DNA of 12,768 nt from an uncultured Atopobiaceae bacterium (GTDB lineage: Bacteria; Actinomycetota; Coriobacteriia; Coriobacteriales; Atopobiaceae), in contig CANQSI010000021.1 in NCBI GenBank assembly GCA_947626465.1, positions 1 to 12,768 of the forward strand, in the 5' to 3' direction. The translations under genes were made by a program, and so were the position numbers. The stretch's first letter is position 1; each line of letters opens with the position of its first letter. The notes under the pieces were generated by a model. It was not told the origin of the DNA. It did no database searches and saw only the letters and a program-made list of their open reading frames with translations. This document shows, piece after piece, positions 6,965 to 11,934 of the stretch.

Positions 6965-8088
6965 CCCTTCGCGCCATCCACCGCTTCGAAGGACGCTTCC
7001 GGGAAAGCCGGGAGCGTCTTTTTCATGATTTGCGCCGCCGCGAGCTCGCCGACACCGGCGGCGAGCGCCCCGGCGGCTACGGCGCTCTCCCAGGCCTGCG
7101 CCGCGAAGCCGTCGTCAATCGTGGGGTCGAGCTCGATGAGGCCGTCGGCGATGCGCTTGGGCATGAACTGCGCCCGGAGGTCGTAGCCACGCTCATGGCG
7201 CCCGCGGCCGGGAAGGGCGAGGGCGTCGTAGAAGCGCTTCCAGAGGGCGCGTACCGAGCGCTCCACGTCGGAGAGCTCGTGCGGGCGCGAGAGCTCCGCC
7301 ACCTCCTCGGGCGAGAGCGGGCCCACGATGATGCGCCCCTCGGAGAAGAGCACCGCCACTTTGTGCTTCGGGTCGGCGAGAAGGAAGCGTTCGCCCTCCA
7401 TGCGCCGCGCGAAATGGCCCGCCACCAGCGGCAAGACGTTCGCCTTCGGCGTGTAGAGGGAAAAGAACGCCCCCGTCGAAAGCTCTGAGAAGCGCACGAA
7501 CTGCCGCGCCTTCTCGCTCTCGTTCACGGCGAGGGTGTGGAAGGCCTCGGCTTTGGCGATGCGCGCGTCCCGCGCGGCGAGGGAGCGCACGCCGCGGCCG
7601 TGATCGAACCCGAGGACGAGGTAGGCGTGGAGCGCCTCCGGCATGTCCTCGTCGTCGGAGGACGCGATGGTGTAGACGCGGCGCACGCAGCTCGAGGAGC
7701 AGCCGGGAGCGCATCGGCCGCACTCCGCCCTCGGGCACCCTTCGCGAATGCGCGCGGCAAAGCCACGGTAGACGCGATGCGCGAGCGCCTCGAGCGTGGG
7801 GGCCTCGAAGAATGCCTCGCCGAGCGCGGGCTGGGCCACGTCGCGCCTCACGAAGCGCAAGGGTGCGTGCGCGCAATGGGCGAGGTAGGTGAGCCCCGTG
7901 GCAGAGAGCACGCCCTCGGCCTTGGGCTCCACGGCCACGCAAACGGAGGGGGCGCTTCGCGCGAGCTCGCCAAGCCGTGCGGCGAGCAGGCGTTCCCGCT
8001 CGGCCGCGTCGCCCGCGCCGACCTCAGAAGAGCGTGAGCTGGCGAGGGTTTTTTCGCTGGGCGCGGTTATAGGCGCTGGACGCGGCAT
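6961..8088 (-). CDS. TIGR03915/DUF4130 family putative DNA metabolism protein
   Basis: A 375-aa protein of the family that is usually encoded beside the TIGR03916 radical SAM protein, as here. Its biochemical role is not established, but a DNA repair or modification link is generally assumed. Family-like blocks are YRGFAARI near 108-115, the helix SEKARQFVRFSEL, NVLPLVAGHFARRMEGERFLL, and the C-terminal ALWKRFYDALALP followed by RAQFMPKR. Within residues 118-134 there are five cysteines spaced C-x4-C-x2-C-x3-C-x3-C, which could bind metal. The ATG at 8088 follows a GGTGG-like ribosome site and overlaps the upstream gene by 65 bases, implying coupled translation. The first 47 residues look unconserved. 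The C-terminal codons contain the divIVA terminator. Confidence 0.85.
   Translation of the reverse strand: MPRPAPITAPSEKTLASSRSSEVGAGDAAERERLLAARLGELARSAPSVCVAVEPKAEGVLSATGLTYLAHCAHAPLRFVRRDVAQPALGEAFFEAPTLEALAHRVYRGFAARIREGCPRAECGRCAPGCSSSCVRRVYTIASSDDEDMPEALHAYLVLGFDHGRGVRSLAARDARIAKAEAFHTLAVNESEKARQFVRFSELSTGAFFSLYTPKANVLPLVAGHFARRMEGERFLLADPKHKVAVLFSEGRIIVGPLSPEEVAELSRPHELSDVERSVRALWKRFYDALALPGRGRHERGYDLRAQFMPKRIADGLIELDPTIDDGFAAQAWESAVAAGALAAGVGELAAAQIMKKTLPAFPEASFEAVDGAKG
6992..7023 (+). terminator. Intrinsic terminator of the divIVA operon
   Basis: GACGCTTCCGG (6992-7002), loop GAAAG, and CCGGGAGCGTC (7008-7018) form an 11-bp GC-rich stem with one T-G wobble, followed by TTTTT. It lies 28 bases past the divIVA stop. 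It is inside the last codons of the converging minus-strand gene and lacks a T-run in that direction, so it acts on + transcripts only. Confidence 0.87.
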
Positions 8089-9406
8089 CGCTCACCACCT
8101 TCTCGCGGATCTCTTCGGGCGAGGCGACGAAGCGCGGGCTCCGCTCCCCGGAGCAGGTGATGAAGAAGCCCGCGCGCTTCACGGAGATCTTCAGGCGGTC
8201 GAGGTCGTCGAAGGTGAGGCGATGCGCGCGCCGCGCCCGGCAGATCTTTCGCACCGACGCCGGCCCGAACCCCGGTACGCGAAGGAGCGCCTCCTTGCTC
8301 GCGGAATTCACCTCCACCGGAAAGCGCTCGGGCACCGTGAGCGCCCACGCGAGCTTCGGGTCGACGTCGAGGTCGAGGAAGGGCGCGTCGTGTGCCACGA
8401 GCTCCGCAGCCTCGAAGCCATAGAAGCGCATGAGCCAGTCCGCCTGGTAGAGCCGGTGCTCGCGGCGAAGCGGTACGGGAGTCTCGGGGTGGGGGAGGCG
8501 CGGGTCGTCTGCGATGGGCATGTACGCCGAGAAGAACACGCGCTTTAAGCCGAATCGCTGGTAGAGGTCCGTGGAGAGCGTGAGGATGTCGTAGTCGTTC
8601 TCCGGCGTGGCGCCGATGATGAGCTGGGTGGATTGCCCCGCGGGGCAAAACGCCTCGCCTCGCGGGCCCCCTCGCGTAGCTCCACTTCTCCGCGCGAGCC
8701 CCGAGGAAGGAAGCGCCGCCGCGCGTGCCTCGGGTTTCACGGTTGAGTAGGCGTTGCCGGCCCCTGGGGAGGTGCCATGCGATATCGAACCCGCGCCCAA
8801 GAGCCGCCCGGAGTGCATCGACGCCTGGATCTGCGCCATCGGCGCGATCACGTCTTCCGCGTGCTTCTCCGGGCAGAGCCTCTCGAGCGAGGCGGCGCTC
8901 GGGAGCTCCACGTTCACGGAAAGGCGATCGGCGAGGCGCCCGAGCCTCTCGACGAGCGCGGGATCCGTTCCGGGGATCACCTTCGCATGCACGTAGCCGG
9001 AGAAGCGATACGGCCCGCGCAGGAGCTCCAAGCACGCGATCATGCGCTCGGACGTGGCGTCGGGGCTCCCCAGCACGCCGGAGGAGAGGAAGAGCCCCTC
9101 GATGTAGTTGCGCTTGTAGAAGTCGATGGTGAGCTCAGCGAGCTCGGCGGACTCGAACGTGGCGCGCGGCACGTGGTTCGACACGCGGTTTACGCAGTAG
9201 GCGCAGTCGTGCGTGCAGGCGTTCGAGAGGAGCACCTTCAAGAGCGTGACGCAGCGCCCGTCGGCCGTGAACGAGTGGCAGCACCCGGCGTTCGACGCGA
9301 CGCCTATCGCGCCCTTCTTCGGCCCGCGCTCCACGCCGGAGGAGGTGCACGCGGCGTCGTATTTCGCCGCGTCGGCCAAGATCTCGAGCTTCGCGAGCGT
9401 ATCCAT
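8024..9406 (-). CDS. TIGR03916 putative DNA modification/repair radical SAM protein
   Basis: A 460-aa radical SAM enzyme. The iron-sulfur ligands are C64, C68 and C71 in ACTHDCAYC. Family blocks are KLEILADAAKYDAACTSSG at the N-terminus, CCHSFTADGRCVTLLKVLL, NYIEGLFLSSGVLGSPD, DRLSVNVELPS, and PAGQSTQLIIGATPENDYDI near 255-274. Residues 366-403 (NSASKEALLRVPGFGPASV onward) are a helix-hairpin-helix DNA-binding region. The last five residues, QLTLF, match the bacterial sliding-clamp-binding pentapeptide. A Gly/Ser/Arg-rich stretch of about 55 residues (197-253) breaks the domain. The start at 9406 is chosen because GGGGAGGTG precedes it; the ATG at 9424 has no ribosome site. Substrate and reaction are unknown. 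It forms a pair with the downstream DUF4130 gene. Confidence 0.92.
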   Translation of the reverse strand: MDTLAKLEILADAAKYDAACTSSGVERGPKKGAIGVASNAGCCHSFTADGRCVTLLKVLLSNACTHDCAYCVNRVSNHVPRATFESAELAELTIDFYKRNYIEGLFLSSGVLGSPDATSERMIACLELLRGPYRFSGYVHAKVIPGTDPALVERLGRLADRLSVNVELPSAASLERLCPEKHAEDVIAPMAQIQASMHSGRLLGAGSISHGTSPGAGNAYSTVKPEARAAALPSSGLARRSGATRGGPRGEAFCPAGQSTQLIIGATPENDYDILTLSTDLYQRFGLKRVFFSAYMPIADDPRLPHPETPVPLRREHRLYQADWLMRFYGFEAAELVAHDAPFLDLDVDPKLAWALTVPERFPVEVNSASKEALLRVPGFGPASVRKICRARRAHRLTFDDLDRLKISVKRAGFFITCSGERSPRFVASPEEIREKVVSDAASSAYNRAQRKNPRQLTLF

Positions 9407-9408
9407 CG

Positions 9409-9417
9409 CACCTCCCC
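9409..9417 (-). promoter_or_regulatory. Ribosome binding site of the radical SAM gene
   Basis: On the minus strand GGGGAGGTG lies just before the ATG at 9406 and decides it over the ATG at 9424, whose upstream bases (TGTTCGGC) show no such site. Confidence 0.7.
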
Positions 9418-9442
9418 GCGCCATGCCGAACAGGTGTTTGGA

Positions 9443-9448
9443 ATACTA
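9443..9448 (-). promoter_or_regulatory. Possible -10 element of the radical SAM gene
   Basis: TAGTAT on the minus strand lies 37 bases before the ATG at 9406. It fits the -10 consensus at four of six positions (TAnnAT). No good -35 lies 16-18 bases upstream; TTGTCA is present but only 11 bases away. This is a weak call. Confidence 0.25.
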
Positions 9449-9502
9449 CACCGAACCCTTGACAAGAATTACGCACGCAAACGCGTGTTCGGAAGCGGGG
9501 AG

Positions 9503-9542
9503 GGTGCGAGGGGGCAATGACGCTCGCACCAGATTGTGCCCC
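9503..9542. other. Interlocking inverted repeats, possible pseudoknot or operator
   Basis: GGTGCGAG (9503-9510) pairs perfectly with CTCGCACC (9523-9530). GGGGCA (9511-9516), inside the first loop, pairs perfectly with TGCCCC (9537-9542), outside it. The connecting segments ATGACG and AGATTG are six bases each. As RNA this has H-type pseudoknot topology on either strand; as DNA it is two overlapping dyads. It lies about 100 bases upstream of the radical SAM start. The remaining bases of the 9425-9601 gap show no gene. Confidence 0.45.
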
Positions 9543-9601
9543 GGATGCAAGTTCATGGAAGCGCATGATCGCGCGTCCGAACCGCCGTCATTCGAGAGAG
9601 T

Positions 9602-9635
9602 AAAAAAGCAGCTCAAGGCTTAGGCCTTGAGCTGC
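9602..9635 (-). terminator. Intrinsic terminator of the Nif11-type precursor gene
   Basis: A perfect 12-bp stem, GCAGCTCAAGGC (9608-9619) and GCCTTGAGCTGC (9624-9635), with a 4-base loop. Read on the minus strand it is followed by TTTTTT (9607-9602). It lies 40 bases past the stop of the minus-strand RiPP precursor and separates that gene from the radical SAM gene. Confidence 0.88.
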
Positions 9636-9675
9636 CGCACATGCGTCTTCCGCCCTCGCGGTACGCGATGGTGGA

Positions 9676-10089
9676 TTAGCTCATGAGCTTGTCGGCCGTA
9701 CCGCCGACGATCCCGCACGTGCCGTCGCCGACCTTCCCCTCGGTCTCCGTCGTTGAGAGGCCTTTGCTTTCGCCGTAGAAGAAGCAGAAGCAGCCCTTTA
9801 CCGCTCCGACGGCGACGCACCCGCATTTCGCGCCGCCCGCCACGGCCTCGAGCTCCGCATCGGAGATCTCGCCTTCGGCGGCCTCCGCATCGTTCGCGAG
9901 GATGTCCTCGGCGGTGAGCTCGAGGTCGTGAGCAGCCGCGAATGCGGCGACGGCCTCGGCTACCGTGGCACGGGCCTCCTCCTCGGAGACGCCCTCGACC
10001 TCCACGCCCTCCGTCACGGTGACGAGCTCGGCCTGGAGCGCGTCATCGGCGGAGACGATCTCGTAGAACTTCTGGACTTTCTCGTTCAT
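9676..10089 (-). CDS. Nif11-type leader RiPP precursor peptide
   Basis: A 137-aa precursor of the class with a Nif11-like leader and a short core, which maturases modify and a double-glycine protease usually releases. The leader (1-86) shows VQKFYEIVSADDALQAEL, an Ala/Glu-rich helical stretch, AAFAAAHDLELTAEDI, and GEISDAELEAVAGG ending at G86. The predicted core (87-137) has cysteines at 89, 91, 100, 102 and 125, in two CxC pairs, plus several Ser and Thr. It ends with the Gly-rich GDGTCGIVGGTADKLMS. The ATG at 10089 follows AAAGGA by 6 bases. No lanthipeptide synthetase, cyclase or C39 transporter lies in the window, so it is an orphan here. The nearby radical SAM gene belongs to a DNA-linked family and is separated by a terminator. 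The class is well supported by the leader; the product is unknown. Confidence 0.85.
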   Translation of the reverse strand: MNEKVQKFYEIVSADDALQAELVTVTEGVEVEGVSEEEARATVAEAVAAFAAAHDLELTAEDILANDAEAAEGEISDAELEAVAGGAKCGCVAVGAVKGCFCFFYGESKGLSTTETEGKVGDGTCGIVGGTADKLMS

Positions 10090-10125
10090 TGGTCTTCCTT
10101 TCATTCGACCGAACGTACTGATTGC

Positions 10126-10153
10126 ATTATGGGCACCGCGAGGCTCGTGTATC
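10126..10153 (-). promoter_or_regulatory. Possible promoter of the Nif11-type precursor gene
   Basis: On the minus strand CATAAT (10131-10126) could be a -10 element, 5/6 to consensus, with GATACA (10153-10148) as a weak -35 (3/6) at 16-base spacing. The ATG at 10089 lies 36 bases beyond the -10. The inverted repeat at 10137-10170 covers the -35 and spacer. Confidence 0.35.
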
Positions 10154-10170
10154 CCCCAGAGCCTCTCGCG
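10137..10170. promoter_or_regulatory. Inverted repeat over the putative RiPP promoter
   Basis: CGCGAGGCTC (10137-10146) is mirrored by GAGCCTCTCGCG (10159-10170), with a two-base bulge in the second arm and a 12-base centre. It overlaps the candidate -35 of the precursor gene. An operator is the simplest reading. No T-run follows on either strand, so a terminator is unlikely. Confidence 0.4.
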
Positions 10171-10240
10171 CAATCCGCGATCATGCATTCGTGCCATCCT
10201 ACGCCACATTCGTGCGCTCCCACCACCATTCGCGCGTGTG

Positions 10241-10250
10241 CGCAATTGCG
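10241..10250. repeat. 10-bp perfect palindrome
   Basis: CGCAATTGCG is a perfect 10-bp palindrome in the gene-free stretch. It could be a small protein-binding site. On length alone it may be chance. The rest of 10171-10319 shows no gene or strong signal. Confidence 0.25.
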
Positions 10251-10319
10251 GAGTATTCGCACGATCGTCCTCTTCGGGTTGAAGGCGCGAGGTGATCATC
10301 ATCCAAAGAACGTTCGCAT

Positions 10320-10362
10320 CGTGAGCCCTCAAGATCGCGCGAAGATGGGGTGCACCAGCGCC
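10320..10362 (+). repeat. 43-bp direct repeat, copy A1
   Basis: This stretch (CGTGAGCCCTCAAGATCGCG... CACCAGCGCC) recurs without a mismatch at 10546-10588. An inverted, diverged copy lies at 10408-10445. It contains the 8-bp palindrome GGTGCACC. It lies in the 513-base gap between the RiPP gene and rnpB, which shows no convincing gene. Confidence 0.9.
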
Positions 10363-10407
10363 AGCAGCAACCGGCAGGCCCAATCGGAAGGTAGAAACGG
10401 AGCGAGA

Positions 10408-10445
10408 GGCGCTGGGGTGCCCCAGATTCGTGGGATCTTGAGGGC
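10408..10445 (-). repeat. Inverted diverged copy B of the 43-bp repeat
   Basis: The reverse complement begins GCCCTCAAGATC and ends CCCAGCGCC. It aligns without gaps to 38 bases of copies A1 and A2 with 31 identities. Changes in the middle create CTGGGG-TG-CCCCAG, a local perfect dyad. It could pair with either flanking copy in a transcript, but not both. Confidence 0.8.
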
Positions 10446-10469
10446 GCAACAACCCAGTGGGTTGTTGCG
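10445..10469. repeat. 25-bp palindrome next to repeat copy B
   Basis: Arms CGCAACAACCCA (10445-10456) and TGGGTTGTTGCG (10458-10469) are perfect 12-bp inverted repeats around a single base. No T-run follows on either strand, so it is not a standard terminator. It starts at the last base of repeat copy B, suggesting the two form one element. Confidence 0.75.
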
Positions 10470-10545
10470 AATGCAACGACTTGCATGTGTAGCTAGCGCA
10501 AGCACCCCTCCCAAGACAAGCTTGAAAGGGTAGCGTACTTAGGTA

Positions 10546-10588
10546 CGTGAGCCCTCAAGATCGCGCGAAGATGGGGTGCACCAGCGCC
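10546..10588 (+). repeat. 43-bp direct repeat, copy A2
   Basis: Identical over 43 bases to 10320-10362. It ends 15 bases from the mapped 3' end of rnpB, so an rnpB read-through transcript would include it. The segment between B and A2 also has a small stem, CGTAC-TTAG-GTACG (10534-10547), that runs into A2. Confidence 0.9.
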
Positions 10589-10602
10589 TCGCAGCGTCAA
10601 TC

Positions 10603-10976
10603 CCGAAGCGGAGTGGGCCTATAAGCCGGGTTCTGTCGAGGACGACCATCTATCTTGGGCGCGGCGTCACCGCCGGCCTCTTCGCGGGCTACCCGAGCGC
10701 GAGCCGGGCCAGCTCGTTGCGCTCCTATTCGCCCTTGCTCCGGATGGGGTTTACCAAGCCGCCCCGTTGCCGGGACGCTGGTGGTCTCTTACGCCACCGT
10801 TTCAGCTTTTCCGTTTGCCCGGCGTGGCCGGGCCACTGGGAGTCTTCTTTTCTGCGGCACTTTCCGTCGGATCGCTCCGCCCAGCCGTTAGCTGGCATCC
10901 TGCCCTATGGAGCCCGGACTTTCCTCACACGAGGCGCGAGGCCTCGAGCGCGGTCGTCTGGCCCACTTCGCGAAGG
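10603..10976 (-). ncRNA. rnpB: RNase P RNA (class A)
   Basis: The catalytic RNA of RNase P, which removes 5' leaders from tRNA precursors together with RnpA. On the minus strand the 5' signature GAGGAAAGUCCGG (about 10926-10914) and the 3' signature ACAGAACCCGGCUUAUAGG form the conserved P4 region. GUAAACCCCAUCCGGAGCAA and GCGAAUAGG are also present in the expected order. The ends pair as helix P1: GUGGGCC near 10966 with GGCCCAC near 10613. About 374 nt is normal for a class A RNA. Exact ends are uncertain by several bases. No clean intrinsic terminator follows; the 43-bp repeat begins 15 bases downstream. Confidence 0.97.
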
Positions 10977-10978
10977 GG

Positions 10979-10984
10979 AGTGTA
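10979..10984 (-). promoter_or_regulatory. Possible -10 element of rnpB
   Basis: TACACT on the minus strand lies 3-8 bases before the mapped RNA 5' end, a plausible -10 position. A clear -35 is not visible; ATGACG upstream is weak and poorly spaced. Confidence 0.35.
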
Positions 10985-11048
10985 GCAGAGAGGGCCTGAC
11001 CAGCGTCATCGTAGCGAGACGGCCATCGTCCATTCTTGTGGGTACGAA

Positions 11049-11057
11049 TGCTATATT
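11049..11057 (+). promoter_or_regulatory. Extended -10 promoter of the toxin-antitoxin operon
   Basis: TGCTATATT matches an extended -10 (TGnTATAAT with one mismatch). It lies 35 bases before the antitoxin ATG. No good -35 is seen, which extended -10 promoters can tolerate. Confidence 0.5.
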
Positions 11058-11072
11058 CATGCAAAGCGCATG
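11058..11072. promoter_or_regulatory. Candidate antitoxin operator
   Basis: CATGC-AAAGC-GCATG is a 5-bp inverted repeat directly downstream of the -10; CATGCAA is also repeated directly (11058 and 11069). Ribbon-helix-helix antitoxins usually bind such dyads to repress their own operon, so the position fits autoregulation. The arms are short. Confidence 0.4.
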
Positions 11073-11091
11073 CAACGATGGAAGGGGCGCC

Positions 11092-11523
11092 ATGCCAGCC
11101 CTGCAGGTGAGGGACTTTCCCGAGGACGTGTACCAGCAGCTGAAGGAGCGGGCCAAGCTCGATAGGCGGAGCCTCTCGCAGGAGGTCATCTACTTCATCA
11201 TGAAGGGGCTCAACGCGAAGGATGAGACGTATGTGAAGGTGGGCGATCGGGTCTTCCACGAGACGAGGGCATCATGGCTGAGAGAGCTCGATCAGGATCC
11301 AGAGGAACGGGCGCGCCGCGCGAAAAAGCGCGCGGAACTCTTTGCGCGTATCGAAGCCAGGGAACCCATAGTCTCCGAAGGTAATCCCATCGATTCGGCG
11401 CAGCTCGTGAGGGAGGGGCGAGCCGAACGGGATCGGCAGATCATAGAAAGCCTTCCGTCGCTTACGCCGGAGCAGAAACAGGAGATCTTCGCTGATCTCG
11501 ATGCGTACGTCAGGGGTGAGTGA
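11092..11523 (+). CDS. vapB: FitA/VapB-like ribbon-helix-helix antitoxin
   Basis: A 143-aa antitoxin. Residues 1-40 (MPALQVRDFPEDVYQQLKER, RRSLSQEVIYFIMKGL) fit the FitA-like ribbon-helix-helix DNA-binding domain. A charged helical region follows (59-90). The C-terminal part DSAQLVREGRAERDRQ (101-116) resembles the toxin-binding tail whose arginines enter the VapC active site. Typical VapB proteins are about 70-90 aa, so this one is long. The ATG at 11092 has GAAGGGG upstream. The frame stays open further upstream through rnpB, but that part is not coding. The vapC start follows the stop codon by 2 bases. Codons are less GC-biased than in neighbouring genes, suggesting transfer. Confidence 0.87.
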   Translation: MPALQVRDFPEDVYQQLKERAKLDRRSLSQEVIYFIMKGLNAKDETYVKVGDRVFHETRASWLRELDQDPEERARRAKKRAELFARIEAREPIVSEGNPIDSAQLVREGRAERDRQIIESLPSLTPEQKQEIFADLDAYVRGE

Positions 11524-11525
11524 CC

Positions 11526-11933
11526 ATGATTGTCCTGGATACGAGCGCGGCGGTCGAGATCGTTAAAAACTCAATCGATGGGCGATCGCTCCAAGGTCTT
11601 ATGGCTCCGGAAGAGTCGTGCATTGCCCCGTCATTCTTTCGCATCGAGATGGCGAATGCCGTTCGCAATCAGGTCATCCGCAGGGAAATCGACTCGAGGG
11701 ACGCCGCTGATTCCTACAACAATGGCCTGGCGCTCATGGATATGCTTTGGCCAACCGAGGACTTGCTTCCTGAAGCCCTTACGGAGGCGCTGAGGCTCAA
11801 TCATCCTGTCTACGATATTGCCTATCTCGTTCTCGCGAGAAGATTGAACGCAACCGTGTTTTCCTTCGATAAGCGCCTGAACGAGCTGTGCGACGAGTGT
11901 GGCGTCATGCGGATTCACGACTTGGAGTTCTGA
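11526..11933 (+). CDS. vapC: VapC-type PIN-domain toxin (RNase)
   Basis: A 135-aa PIN nuclease. Toxins of this kind are Mg-dependent RNases, often cutting specific tRNA or rRNA, and are held inactive by the partner antitoxin. Acidic active-site candidates are D5 (MIVLDTSAAVE), E41 (FFRIEMANAV), D97 (HPVYDIAYLVLARR) and D115 (FSFDKRL), giving the full PIN set. Its RNA target cannot be read from the sequence. The ATG at 11526 lies 9 bases past AGGGG; the GTG at 11520 overlapping the antitoxin stop is too close to that site. Use of codons such as AAA, AAT and ATT is higher than in flanking genes, consistent with acquisition. yigZ begins 1 base after the stop. Confidence 0.92.
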   Translation: MIVLDTSAAVEIVKNSIDGRSLQGLMAPEESCIAPSFFRIEMANAVRNQVIRREIDSRDAADSYNNGLALMDMLWPTEDLLPEALTEALRLNHPVYDIAYLVLARRLNATVFSFDKRLNELCDECGVMRIHDLEF

Positions 11934-11934
11934 T

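Noticed and set aside
9459..9464. Consensus -35 TTGACA on the + strand
   Set aside because: No -10-like sequence lies 16-18 bases downstream and no + strand gene follows.
8024..10089. Radical SAM protein as maturase of the neighbouring Nif11 precursor
   Set aside because: The protein matches the DNA-linked TIGR03916 family with a helix-hairpin-helix region and clamp motif, and shows no SPASM or precursor-recognition domain. A terminator separates the genes. Proximity alone is weak evidence.
10199..10514. Overlapping minus-strand open frames of 61-95 codons between the RiPP gene and rnpB
   Set aside because: Their residues come from the repeats and palindrome, they lack ribosome sites and show no family-like motif.
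10320..10588. CRISPR array
   Set aside because: Only two identical repeats plus one inverted copy, with 45-100 base unequal spacing and no cas genes.
10576..11091. Long + strand open frame extending the antitoxin upstream by 172 codons
   Set aside because: It runs antisense through the whole of rnpB, and the residues look random. The ATG at 11092 has a ribosome site and begins a family-like protein.
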